Assembly (NCBI GenBank): GCA_032718475.1
Contig: JAUCBJ010003888.1
Location: 1-61,665 of the forward strand
Source of the DNA: Nemertoderma westbladi
Taxonomy: Eukaryota > Xenacoelomorpha > Nemertodermatida > Nemertodermatidae
Direction of reading: 5' to 3'
Length of the DNA: 61,665 bases
The position numbers were made by a program, and so were the translations under genes. The notes beneath the pieces were generated by a model. It was not told where the DNA came from and made no database searches. It saw only the letters and a program-made list of their open reading frames with translations. This document shows positions 52,031 to 61,665 of the stretch, in pieces. Positions within the stretch are counted from its first letter, which is position 1. Every line of letters starts with the position of its first letter.

Positions 52031-53159
52031 ATTATTACCGGTGCCGGTACTGGGCTAATTAGGCCTAAACTATAATGAATGCCCCGGCAAGGGTTGCCGG
52101 GGCGATTTTTAATTAGATTACATGATATGGCATGTCTGCAGTGTATGGTACCGGCTGACCAGTATTGCAGTATTGACTGATTGCAGGATTCTCGATTCAG
52201 GGATTGAGTACAGCCTGACAGTACCGGTACACATGGTACATGCAGATTGGCAGACAGCCCCAATGTATTGCAAAATTTGTCAGAAACCCAGCTGATTTAT
52301 CCTACAGTAATAATAATTTAACGCATTTTAAATTTGGATAAATAAATTTATTATAACTGCAATAACAGTTACACTGATGCTGCACGAAGGCCCCACGCAA
52401 ATTCTACTTGGAAAATTTTCAAACTTTTGCCAAACAACATGTGTACCAAGTTTGGATAGATTTCATCAAGGATTGGCCGAGTTATTAACGTTTAAAATAA
52501 AATACTGAAAAAAAAAACGCGACAGAACGACAGAACGACAGGTTGATTAATGGTACCCCTACGCTAAGGCTCACTCACTTCGTGGCTCGCGCCACAGTGG
52601 GCCTCCCGAACCGCCACGATAAGCAACGAATTTGGTACAGTGGTAGGCAGTTAATACTTAAGGAGCACTACAGTATACCACGAGACGATCAAGTTCCAAA
52701 TTACACCCCAATGCACGACATAGGCCTACTGTCAATCGCTGCTACAGTAGGGCCTATTCCAAGCGTGGAAAGTACAGGATATTCTTATGGCCAATTAGAT
52801 TAATTAAATTATGATAACTTTCTATCATTTTAATGCTATTATCCTTAGTAGAGTTCCAAATCAAATTTTTCACTTAATAACCTATTGTGCACAGAAAAAT
52901 TCTGATAGGGGGTGGGGGGGGGGGGGGGGACTTTCGACGCAAGAAAAATTTTATCCTCTCAGGGTTAAATCCACGCAATGGTCGGCTATATGAATCCAGT
53001 AACAATGCGTCTACCCTAATTACTGTCCCTCATTATCATGTATAGCATTTGATTGGTTAATTGTTATAACGACGTATGTGCAATATATATTAGTTGGCCA
53101 GTTATTACTATATTAATTATATATTTAATGTCTATTTGAATTATTGTGTATGTGTTAGC
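52031..53159. other. Intergenic DNA, no gene seen
   Basis: It contains a perfect 9-bp hairpin (52081-52103), a stretch at 52380-52545 ending in repeated ACAGAACG units that looks like the tail of an interspersed repeat, and a G-run at 52911-52930. Confidence 0.5.
52081..52103. repeat. GC-rich hairpin (GCCCCGGCA stem)
   Basis: GCCCCGGCA-AGGGT-TGCCGGGGC is a perfect 9-bp stem in AT-rich surroundings. It looks like a bacterial terminator but lies in animal DNA, so it is probably a repeat-derived palindrome. Confidence 0.6.
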
Positions 53160-53800
53160 TATTATATAGGAATGTCAACCAGCAGCCGACCACGCACAGG
53201 TGACTTATGGAGGATCGCTAGAAGTCGGCTAGTTTACATAGGGAGTATTTACTGTAGGTTAGGCCAAGTTCCAACCACTCTTGGGTCTATTCGACTCTTC
53301 TGACCACCTCTTGGGCCGTGTATAAAGGCAACTATTCGACCCAGTGAAATGAGAGTAAGTCGCAAGTGGTCGGCTGGTCGGCTTACATATATCATCATAG
53401 GTCTACAATAGGCGACTATTCGACCCAGTGAACTGAGAGTAAGTCGCAAGTGGCCGGTAGTTCGGCTTACATATATCATCATAAGTCTACAATAGACTAT
53501 ATGGAGGGTCGCTAATAGTCGCAAATGTTTATATGTAGACTATAGCTGGAGCCGACTTTGCCGACCAATTTGACTCTTCCGACCACCTCTTGGGCCGTGT
53601 ACCTATGATGATATGTAAGCCAACCAGCCAACCACTTGCGACTTACCCTCAGTTCACTGGGTCGAATAGACGCCTTTATAATATGTACACGGCCCAAGAG
53701 GTGGTCGGAATAGTCGAATTGGTCGGCAAAGTCGGCTCCACCTATAGTCTACATATAAAGGTTTGCGACTTTTAGGTGGTGACCCTCCATATAGTCTAAT
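53160..53800. repeat. Foldback repeat with long inverted arms
   Basis: The outer arms at about 53498-53602 and 53685-53797 are inverted copies, including CCGACCACCTCTTGGGCCGT and its complement. Inside and to the left, the unit CGACTATTCGACCCAGTGAA recurs directly (53330-53490) and inverted (53602-53675). A further partial copy lies at 54955-55045, beyond the neighbouring element. Confidence 0.8.
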
Positions 53801-53817
53801 GTAGGCCTATGATGGGT

Positions 53818-54951
53818 GTTCGGACACCCCCCCCCCCCCGGACACTTCCCCCCCATTCAAGTAGGAAACTTCCCTCCAGAGACTTCCCCCCGGACACTTC
53901 CCCCCGGCAGTTCCCCCCCCCCCCCCCCCCCCCGTTCAAGTAGGACACTTCCCCCCCGGACACTTCCCCCCCGACTGTTCTTAACTTCGCACATTTGTAT
54001 TTTTCATTTTGTAAGGTAAACGGACCGCTTATATCCAGATAAGTTGTATCCAATTTTCCTTTCGTAGCTCAGAAAGTGATCTTTTGCATCCCGATTTTAC
54101 ATTTTATATCCAAGTTTTATTTATGGATTTTATCAATGCAATTACATCGTATTGTTTGCTAATCTTTAAACAATTAATTAGATGACCTATAAATTCCATC
54201 CCCCGAATGATATACTGTTTTTTTTTACTATAGAATTATGATAATTAATTGTTTTAATGAAAGATTATGTAATAGTCTTCTTCAAATTGTAGCAGTATGA
54301 ATATCACAGTATATCAAAATTACAGTATACCTCTCCAGGGTAAAATCGACATGCGTCGACCTGTATTCTGTGTTCAGCATTACATATTGATATACATATT
54401 ACTACTATACATACAGTACTATATAGATATTATACACACTACATATTAAATTTCCTGGCTACTTGCAATATTTTTAATAGGATTTTGTTGAATTATATAA
54501 TATTGTAGTAATTTATATATTAATTTGGTTAACATTCAATACAGCTTCTACTTTAGGCTTAGTCAATTTATTATCTGATGATACAAACATGAATTAATTA
54601 TTTAAAATGTTCTTAACGTCTTTTACCACGGGCACGGGTTTGGGGGCGATAGCCCCCAAGAAAAAAGGCGGGCATTTGGGGGCGGCAGCCCCCAAGAAAA
54701 GAAGCAGGGGTTTGGGGGCGGCAGCACCCAATTAAAAGAAAAACAAACAAAATTTGACTATAAAAATGTTTCTTTTATAATTTTGAAAAAACTTGTATAA
54801 GATACAACTTGTCCTGTAACCATCTTTAATTTATGTTTTTTGCTTTGATGCACCCAGATTAATTTTAACACTTTAACTGGGGGGGGGGGGGGGGGGGGGG
54901 AGTGTCCCGGGGGGAAGTATCAGGGGGGGAAGTCTCAGGGGGAAAGTGTCC
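53818..54951. mobile_element. Non-autonomous element with iterated GGACACTTCCCCCC ends
   Basis: The left end has several GGACACTTCCCCCC units and long C-runs. The right end (54880-54951) has the complement GGGGGGAAGTGTCC with a long G-run. The two ends are inverted about 1.1 kb apart, and the interior is AT-rich without a gene. It seems inserted in the foldback repeat, since part of that repeat resumes at 54955. No clean TSD found. Confidence 0.6.
54643..54735. repeat. Three tandem GGGGGC hairpin units
   Basis: TTTGGGGGC-GATA/GGCA-GCCCCCAA repeats about every 36-40 bases; the third unit has one change. Each unit is a perfect or near-perfect stem-loop inside the GGACACTT element. Confidence 0.8.
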
Positions 54952-55045
54952 TAGATCCTTATGATGATATATATAAGCCAACCAGCCGACATCTTGCGAC
55001 TTACCCTCAGTTCACTGGGTCGAATAGTCGCCTTTATACCTGTAT

Positions 55046-55629
55046 AACATAATATAATAATACAATTATCATAAAAAGTATTTCCCCCCCCCCCCCCTCC
55101 CCCACTGTCTCGAAAAATTAGACCACGAACTTGTGAGATTTAATTTTGAGTTTTTTAGAGGCTTGGTGGTTCAACAGAAATTTAGAATATTAAATCGTAA
55201 ATCCCATTGTCTATCTATTTTTTATAAATTCGGATTCTCCCATAAATTTAGACACAGAAAAGTGTAAAAATAAAATGGATGGGCCAACTTTTGGAAATTT
55301 GTTTTACGTGGAATGTGCCCATTAGCAGGTACGATAAAAGCCAAAATTAATCAAAATTATTGTTGCCCCAAATGCGAATTTCATAGAATTAGAAAGCTAG
55401 CAATTTTGGCAAAAATTTCAAAATACTGTTTTGGGTGGCCCCATTTGAGAATAGCCTATGGGCATGGAAAAGGTTAAATAAAGCGGCCCTGTTTGTTTCG
55501 TCAAATGGTTTAAAACAAAAGCTTGAGATTGTTTACACTGCTTTTTAATATTTATACATTAGATATTATTTTCAGTATGGAAGTTTCTGGAATTGGGTGT
55601 GAAATTGAAGGTCAATGGTTAGGTGCCTA
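55046..55629. other. No gene seen
   Basis: AT-rich DNA with a C-run at 55085-55105. There are no protein-like frames. Confidence 0.5.
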
Positions 55630-55850
55630 TGCCAATAATTTCCGCATTCTGTAAAAGTAAAGTAAATTATCTTCGCCCGCTAGGCCAGGGATTACGCACA
55701 AAGTCTGCGACTTATTTCCAGTGCGGTCCTTTAAAGCATTCGTGCCGAAACGAAAACTGCCCTGGCCCATGTGAGGATCGAACCCACGACCTACAGGAGA
55801 TGTGAATTCAAAGCAAACACTACACCAAGGTGGAACGACAGGGTATCTTA
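55630..55850 (-). mobile_element. tRNA-derived SINE
   Basis: On the minus strand an A-box-like TTGGTGTAGTGTTTGC (55828-55813) is followed by a B box GGGTTCGATCC (55785-55775) at tRNA-like spacing. A non-tRNA body then contains GGACCGCACTGGAAATAAG. The ends are uncertain. The anticodon arm is not well formed, so this is a SINE or tRNA relic rather than a tRNA gene. Confidence 0.7.
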
Positions 55851-56742
55851 TAGTATCCAATACCATCAATCAATTAATTGCTGACTCAACGCTACTGTAA
55901 AAACTAAACACAATCACGGATTTCTTTGGGGAACTAACATTGGCTATGGCTCAAACTTGGCTAAAGTTTTCATTTATTTCTACAACCGCCGGCATACGGC
56001 ATCAGTTTTACTGTATATCTAAACTTAACAGGGTGTTGGAATAATTAAATGTTTAAAAATATTATAAATAAATAGAGCCAATGATTTTATTATCTGTGTC
56101 CGACATTATGTAACAATAATTTGTGCATATTTTAGATATCTTTGTTAGTATCATTTTCAAAGATTAATATATAAATAAATATTGTCTATATTCCACAGCC
56201 TTACTATATTCACCATATTAGTGAATTTTTATTGGTAGAGAAAATCTGGCGCCTAGATCTATTAAATCTGATATATTTAAACCACCTTATTTTCCACCGC
56301 ACTTAAAAATGATTGGAATCTCTGTTCCATATTTTAAGATATATTCCGATTTTGTAGATAAATATCTAACAGGATTAGAAAACTGGGTAACCTCTGTTTA
56401 CTTAAGAGAATTCGAGTATATCTAATTTAGTAAGGTAAATGTTAAATGCATTATAATCAAAGTGGCAGCAAAGCAAAGCTAAATACAATAATACAAGCAC
56501 AAAATTCTAATGGCTACATATAAACAATGTTCAAGCACTGCACTGTCCCTATATCGGAGGCCTATATGATACAATAATAAGTTATTGATAATCTAAGTAC
56601 GTTAATCAATAATTGATATACTAATAATGACAATAGTCCTTCATTCGCAGAGTTTAGCATATACATGTAGATATATTTTCAAGACAACTAGAGGTATGCT
56701 AATCAATAAAAACTGTTTCTTTATAAAGTCTCTTTCGTCATC
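55851..56742 (-). other. Probable 3' UTR and downstream flank of the Zasp-like gene
   Basis: AT-rich and without frames. AATAAA signals on the minus strand (TTTATT on plus) occur near 56228 and 56087. Either could end the transcript, but this is not certain. Confidence 0.4.
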
Positions 56743-57919
56743 TCACGATGCGTGCGCTCGGCAGTACGGTTTACCGTGCCTGCCATAGAAACTTTGTCCT
56801 TCTAGACAACTGTGACACATTGCGCAACAGAAGCATTGAGCATGCCATGAGGCAGACAAAGCTTCCACCCATCTGTCTCCGGCCTGTATAGGTCTGTTAC
56901 ATGCGTTACACTTACTAGTGAATAGATTATTCCAATCGCGTTCGCAATACGGGGCATCATCTTCAAGGTGGAAACCTTGATTACCGAACGGTTGATGGCA
57001 GTGTGCGCAGACGAAACAATCCGGATGGAAGGTGCGATCTAATGCGTGAAGTGTGTCTCCGGTGATTCGCTGACTGCAGTTGGAGCAGAGAGGGGCGAAG
57101 TTTGCGTTGTAATCGCGTTCGCAATACAGGCGGTTACCTTCCTCAACAAATCCGAGGTCTTGTAATGAAACAGCGCACATCGAGCATTTAAAGTGTTCCG
57201 GGTGCCAGTTCTTACCGAGGGCGGTAACAAAAGGGCCGCGGATACTCTGATGGCATTCCGAACATACCGGCATTCGGCCTCCTACGGATGCTTTCGGGCT
57301 GTTTAAGGGGCCGGCTGTGGATATGCGGCTCTCTGGTTTCACGCTGCCCATAGTTGAGGGTCTGGACGTGCTGGGGCGGCCTACGAATGGGCGAGATGAA
57401 GGTGGGGCGTTCGAAGGGCGAGATGAAGGTGGGGCGTTCGGGGGGCGGGATGGGGGTGGGGCGTTGGGAGGGCGAGACGTAGCTGGGGTGTTCGAGGGAC
57501 GTGCGTAAGATGTGTAGGAGGGTTTACCAGGAGGTGCGCGATAGGGTTGGTTCGGACGACTAGCAGGTGATGCAGTAGAAGGCTTGTTGGGTTGGTATCC
57601 GGAGGGTCTAGATCCGTAGTCACCTGTTCGACCAGCTGACCCCCCAGTGTAGTCGTTCGGTCTGCCGGACGACCCGCCAGGATAGTCACTCGGTCTCCCA
57701 GCTGGTTTGTAACCCTGGTAACCATGGGAATCCAAGGCAACAGGTTGCATGTTGTCCCCCGGTGGAGATATATGCTGCCTAGCATGGGTTTCGCAATACA
57801 ATCGATCTTCAACACTAAAGTATCCCTTGTTCCTAAGACTCATGTTACACTCCTGGCATTTAAAACAGTCCGAATGGTAACTTATATCTTTAACTTTAAC
57901 AAATGGTCCTACGATCCCC
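56743..57919 (-). CDS. Zasp: Zasp/LDB3-like PDZ-LIM protein, last coding exon
   Basis: Zasp/LDB3 proteins anchor alpha-actinin at muscle Z-discs and integrin sites. The exon begins after an acceptor (TTTTTAG, 57921-57920) with the last base of a codon. It encodes the second half of LIM1 (H-x2-C-x2-C-x2-C, then C-x2-H), a spacer of about 150 residues, then three complete LIM domains and the stop at 56743. The spacer is rich in Gly, Ser and Pro, with repeats of SRPPNAPP. Each LIM has all eight zinc ligands. A single LIM, a spacer and three C-terminal LIMs is the invertebrate Zasp52/vertebrate LDB3 layout. Codon use and GC content are higher than in the surrounding repeats. Confidence 0.93.
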
Positions 57920-58119
57920 CTAAAAATAGAAAAATTTTAGTTTAAAATATATCATTTAGTAGAACATTAAATATATAGGTGAGAACAGCATGAATTTCAA
58001 CGCAAAGAAGTTGAAAGGCATGTTCTTTCTAAGTGAATCTAGAAAGCAATTTGTGCCGGCCTCCATATCCATATCCAACGAGTAGAGTGACAGACTGAAC
58101 TGCTAGGTCCACCTCGCGC

Positions 58120-58478
58120 TCTACAAGGCTGAGACCCCCCAGTCATCTCAGCCCAGGCTGAGAACACTCCTCAGTTATCTCAGCCTAGGCTTAGAACACT
58201 CCCCTTAGGCTGAGATGAATCCCCTTAGGCTGAGATGACTCCCCTAATTGAGTTATAATTCACATCCGTACCTTTGTCATTTTCCTATATTGCAAAAATA
58301 AATCTATAACCTATGTTATTTAGTTATCGTTTATTGTTTTGGTTAGAAAAGCCCGCCACTGTAACCTGCTGTTTTCCGTTAATTAAGAAATATAGGGAAA
58401 AACGGGAGTGTTCTCAGCCTAGGCTGAGAAGACTGGGGAGTCATATTTGGTGGGGAGTTATCTCAGCCTGTTACACCG
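58120..58478. mobile_element. MITE-like inverted repeat with CTCAGCCTAGGCTGAG palindromes
   Basis: AGGCTGAGA... and its complement bound about 360 bases. Each end contains the palindrome CTCAGCC(C/T)AGGCTGAG and ACACTCC boxes; the left end has extra tandem copies. No TSD could be fixed. No coding. Confidence 0.55.
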
Positions 58479-58807
58479 GCCTCCCTAATATTAGATTCTA
58501 ATTGGTTACCTTAAGTTTATACTGTTTTATATTTGGGCCATACAATTTCGCAAGACTTTTCAGATGACTCAGATTTTTTGTACGGTGGAGCTAATACGCT
58601 TAATGGACGGTTCAGTAATTGTTCTGATTCCGTTAAGGGGGGGGGGGGGGGCTTTTTGTGTCTCTGGACCATAAGATTGGGTGAAAATTATTTTTGTGCT
58701 ACTAAACATCGTCTAGACTGTGTGAGAATAACCAAACCAAATATTTTTACAATTGGCCCCAAAATGGTTCCGAACACTTTTAGTCCGAACACCGAACTTT
58801 TAGAACA

Positions 58808-58861
58808 AAAATGCCCCAAAAAAGGAGCCTTTTTGATATAAAAAGGCTCCAGGGCATTTCT
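58808..58861. repeat. Long hairpin in the intron
   Basis: GGAGCCTTTTT-GATAT-AAAAAGGCTCC is a perfect 11-bp stem, extended by ATGCCC and GGGCAT outside a small internal loop. It is probably a repeat-derived foldback. Confidence 0.7.
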
Positions 58862-60083
58862 AACCAAATTTGTTAAGAAGAAGTATGTAGAAGGGTAATC
58901 TTAACAAGTGTACCAAATTTCAACTCATTTCAGTTAAAATTGGCAGAGAAATAGCCCTTTTCATGAAAAAACGTCATTTTGAGATATGGGTTTTTAAAGT
59001 TTAAGGAACAATTCAAACTTTCCCACTATTTTAGATAATAGCATATTTTTTTGTTCAACAATAACTTTGTCAAAAATGATAGGAATTCATCGAAATTTGT
59101 CATGCTTGCTAAACAGATAATTAGTAAAACAACTTTCTAGAAATTTTATTCATATCTGTACCGTGAGATCCTTATTTATGAAAAGGGCCCCGTACAATTG
59201 TAAAATATATTGCTACTCGATGGCTTTTCAAAAATCAGACTTATTTGGGTAATAACTTGAGTTTGAGGAAAGACATGAGTATCGTAACGATATATCGTAA
59301 CGCACATTCACGTCGTTTAGTTCTACTGTATCCTACTAACTGTAGGCAATGAAAAAAAATGAAAATGACAAAATAATTATGTAGTTGTGTCATGAAACGC
59401 TATCATGTCGTATATATAATTGACTTGCCCAATAAATTTGGCCGCGTCGTCATTTATTACGTGAAAATATAAAATAAGTTTTAGGTTGGATTAATATGTT
59501 TAGTGATCGTAAGAGACTTCCGTAGTTCGACATTTATTCTCTACAAACCAATTTTAATAAAATTCGTGTGGTAATAAACAAATCAGTGAGGCCCGCCGCA
59601 CACAAGTGGTACAAGATGCATCGTATTATATTTTATATATTGATAGCTTTTATGTTATTTATTTATCACGTTTATATTTTATTCCAATTATACTTTTTTC
59701 ATGACATTCCACATATCAGTTAATTATTTTCAATCGACGACAGTGAAGATGAAGTTATTTAAACTGTTGCTCTGTGTTGTGGGAACAAACTAACCTCATT
59801 TCACGAGAGCATTGGATACATTCAATAAATTACTGAGACCTGTGGTTGGCGTTATGGTAAATTTATATGATAAATTGCGATATGATCCACAGAAATTTGC
59901 GAATTATACTCGCATATCCATTTGGTACATTTGATAGGAAAAAATGTATTCTATAAAATTTGCATCTTGCATCTCGATTTATAGAATACATGATATTGGA
60001 AGCCGTACACTAGAGATACAAGATACACGATGCAAAAAAGGACATCTTCGATGTTCTATTTTTGTATTTTTGAGTGCGACGCC

Positions 60084-60120
60084 ACACCCGCCGCCACATT
60101 GAAGGGTTGTCTGCCCTGGG
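60084..60120 (-). repeat. Degraded duplicate of the LIM1 5' exon
   Basis: About 36 bases copy the end of the exon at 60149-60212: CAGACAAC, then CAATGTGGC ... GGGTGT, with a 3-base insertion between the two cysteine codons and a lost donor site. The insertion turns CX2C into CX3C, so it would not make a normal LIM zinc site. Confidence 0.65.
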
Positions 60121-60148
60121 TGGCAGTGCGTGTTCGTCACATACTAAC

Positions 60149-60212
60149 CTTTTACACCCGCCACATTGTGGCGTTGTCTGTCCCGGCTGTAGGTGACTCT
60201 TCCTTACTGGAT
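60149..60212 (-). CDS. Zasp: Zasp-like gene, 64-bp exon with the first LIM1 cysteines
   Basis: Acceptor CCACAG before 60212 and donor GTTAGT at 60148. The exon starts with two bases of a codon (upstream exon ends after one) and ends with two bases (downstream exon gives one), so both junctions are in phase. It encodes a 20-residue stretch ending in C-G-G-C-K, the first two zinc ligands of LIM1. Spacing to the H-x2-C of the next exon is the canonical LIM length. Confidence 0.85.
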
Positions 60213-60752
60213 CTGTGGTTTGGGGTGCGCGCACAGATCTTATACCCCCGCCTGTATGAATAATAATTTTTATTATTTATAATAATTCTGTTTTTGGTTA
60301 CTATGACAACCTCCATATTGTTTTAATATTTAAAATAAAATATTTAACCAACTACTTTACCTTTAGGCTGAAACTGCAACATTAAACATACGATTACACA
60401 TATTAAATTTTAGCTGCGGTCATAAACTACTAAGTAGAAGAGAGCTTGGCCTTGTTTACAGACAAAAGTCCATTAATAATTTAGATTTATTATATATTTT
60501 CTGATAGAAATAAGATGTTATTGTTCCACTCGCACCCACTAATCTGAACAAAATATCATTATAAAAATAATTATCAATAGTTGTGGGGCCGACCTAACAT
60601 TAGAGTAGTTGTGATTGTTCTTAGTGTAAATTATGGTGCAAAAACAGTGGAAGAGCAAAAAGTGTAATTTACTGAAGCAACACTTCTTAAAAAGATCAAA
60701 AAGTTAATATAATTAAAGAAAACTTAACTTCTCATGGGACCTACTGTCTCAC

Positions 60753-61221
60753 CTCCATCACTAGGTTCCTCTCCCGTCATTTGTTGCAAAGCCTTGAACG
60801 ACCGACTCTGTCTGTTTGGATCCCCGTATCCATAGTGACGCGTACTACCCTCATCCTCATCCCCATGGCGACCACTACGAACAACACTGCTAGTAGTAGT
60901 CTGCCTCTCGCTCTGTATCAACTGATAGGTTGCAGACTTCCGTGGATCGTAGACCGACCCAGGTTGTTCGCTAACAACCTGGACATCCGTGACCAATCCT
61001 TGCGTCTGCCCCTTAAACGCGTCGGCTATATTCTGGGAGCTATACAAGCCAACCGGCGAGTTGTACTGGTTATGAAATACAGTAGTGGAACCAGGACCTT
61101 GTTTAAACGGTTTAGCTGTTGTGTTGAACTGACTTCCAACATTCAGGGGTTCGTCTTTGTTCGCTGCTAAAGATACTCTGTAAGGAGGATCGTTGTAACT
61201 CGGCATTCCGGTGGCTGACGG
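60753..61221 (-). CDS. Zasp: Zasp-like gene, exon with the ZM motif
   Basis: The donor GAG|GTGAGA at 60752 ends the exon after the first base of a codon. It encodes the Zasp-like motif (QYNSPVGLYSSQNIADAF) that binds alpha-actinin in this family, and near its end the conserved SRSFKALQQMTGEE block (DUF4749-type region). The 5' boundary is uncertain. TTAATCAG before 61221 is a reasonable acceptor, but the frame is open to about 61290. The PDZ domain must lie on exons right of the window. Confidence 0.85.
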
Positions 61222-61665
61222 CTGATTAACGGGGGTAAACGCTACGCCGACATCCGACAAACAAAGCCGACAAATTTTAATAAGTACGGATGAATTTTAC
61301 AGATAAGGGGGACAGATTTTTTTTTAAGATTTCGACGCAATAAAATTTACTTAGCAGAGTAAAATCGACGTAAATAACAGCTGATTAACCCCAAAAGGAA
61401 AACTGTAATAAACTGTTCTACTGTATTGATTTTAGTTTAATGTTTTGGCGAAAATTAGTGCCAGAGTAGGGAAACTGCAACTATCCTTTCCATCAACTGA
61501 TAATTTAACATTGAGACGGTATTAATCTGTGTTAAGTAAAAATCACAGGCAGTGAGTGAGTCAGTCTTGAGGCGAAATGGGACCAATTAAGACACTTTAA
61601 GTCTCAATAGCAAGAAAAGTTCATTAATTACCGGTAATGTTAATTATATAAATTGGCGAAAGATG
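61222..61665 (-). other. Upstream intron of the Zasp-like gene
   Basis: AT-rich sequence without convincing exons. The frame of the ZM exon extends a little into it, so the exon could start slightly further right. Confidence 0.5.

Larger units (their letters stand above)
57920..60148 (-). other. Intron of the Zasp-like gene
   Basis: Donor GTTAGT at 60148 and acceptor TTTTTAG at 57920. It contains a MITE-like inverted repeat (58120-58478), a G-run at 58638-58652, a long hairpin (58808-58861), a duplicate of the preceding exon (60084-60120), and otherwise AT-rich DNA without genes. Confidence 0.8.

Noticed and set aside
52081-52103. Rho-independent terminator
   Set aside because: The hairpin is followed by a short T-run, but the locus is animal intergenic DNA with no gene upstream.
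57381-57815. A 144-codon minus frame inside the Zasp exon, Leu/Pro/His-rich
   Set aside because: It is an alternative reading of the SRPPNAPP repeat; the main frame has complete LIM domains.
60010-60234. A 74-codon continuous minus frame spanning the small Zasp exon
   Set aside because: Only the 64 bases between acceptor and donor fit the LIM domain in phase. The remainder reads through the intron and the degraded duplicate.

Overview
The window is from an animal nuclear genome. It is AT-rich and intron-bearing, with one split host gene and otherwise almost only transposable elements. The host gene is the 3' part of a Zasp/LDB3-type PDZ-LIM muscle Z-disc gene on the minus strand (56743-61221, three exons; the PDZ part lies beyond the right edge). 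The mixture of BEL/Pao, Copia, R2-like LINE, Merlin, Harbinger-type MITE and tRNA-SINE elements, plus a Zasp with a ZM motif and four LIM domains, suggests a bilaterian invertebrate. I cannot name the species.

Left part (1-19.9 kb). Positions 1-3421 hold the 5' half of a Ty1/Copia element on the minus strand: a 182-bp LTR, an initiator-Met-type primer site, and an unbroken gag-protease-integrase frame that runs off the left edge. Next comes an old, broken BEL/Pao element on the minus strand (copy C, about 3.4-13.95 kb). It was hit by a 374-bp TAA-flanked MITE, by a Merlin transposon (6382-7729, TSD ATTTAGTA) and, just upstream of gag, by a 3.16-kb non-autonomous TA-flanked DNA element (13975-17134). 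That DNA element carries a LINE fragment and arrays of TTCAAACA/TTCAGACA.

Centre (19.9-52.0 kb). This is one nest. A 5'-truncated LINE with a reverse transcriptase, a CCHC motif and a restriction-like endonuclease starts at 19914 and ends in a poly(A) at 52022, flanked by the 8-bp duplication ATTATATT. Two young BEL/Pao elements sit inside its coding region. Copy A (21092-38797, 17.7 kb, LTRs of 1262 bp, TSD GATAC) has gag, a pol interrupted by one TGA and one frameshift, and extra 3' genes. Copy B (39589-51647, 12.06 kb, LTRs of 1251 bp) has lost reverse transcriptase and the integrase core through deletions that keep the reading frame. It looks like a non-autonomous derivative.

The most unusual feature is the long 3' part of these BEL elements. 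Beyond pol, all three copies keep an accessory gene preceded by a long RNA-type hairpin. The A and B hairpins are related and show compensatory changes; the C hairpin has a different sequence at the same place. Copy A also encodes a 591-residue protein with three CCHC-like clusters and a very basic tail. I recognise no known family for these accessory proteins.

Right part (52-61.7 kb). This is intergenic DNA with a foldback element, an element with iterated GGACACTTCCCCCC ends, a tRNA-derived SINE, and the Zasp-like gene. The first half of LIM1 lies on a 64-bp exon that has a degraded tandem duplicate beside it.
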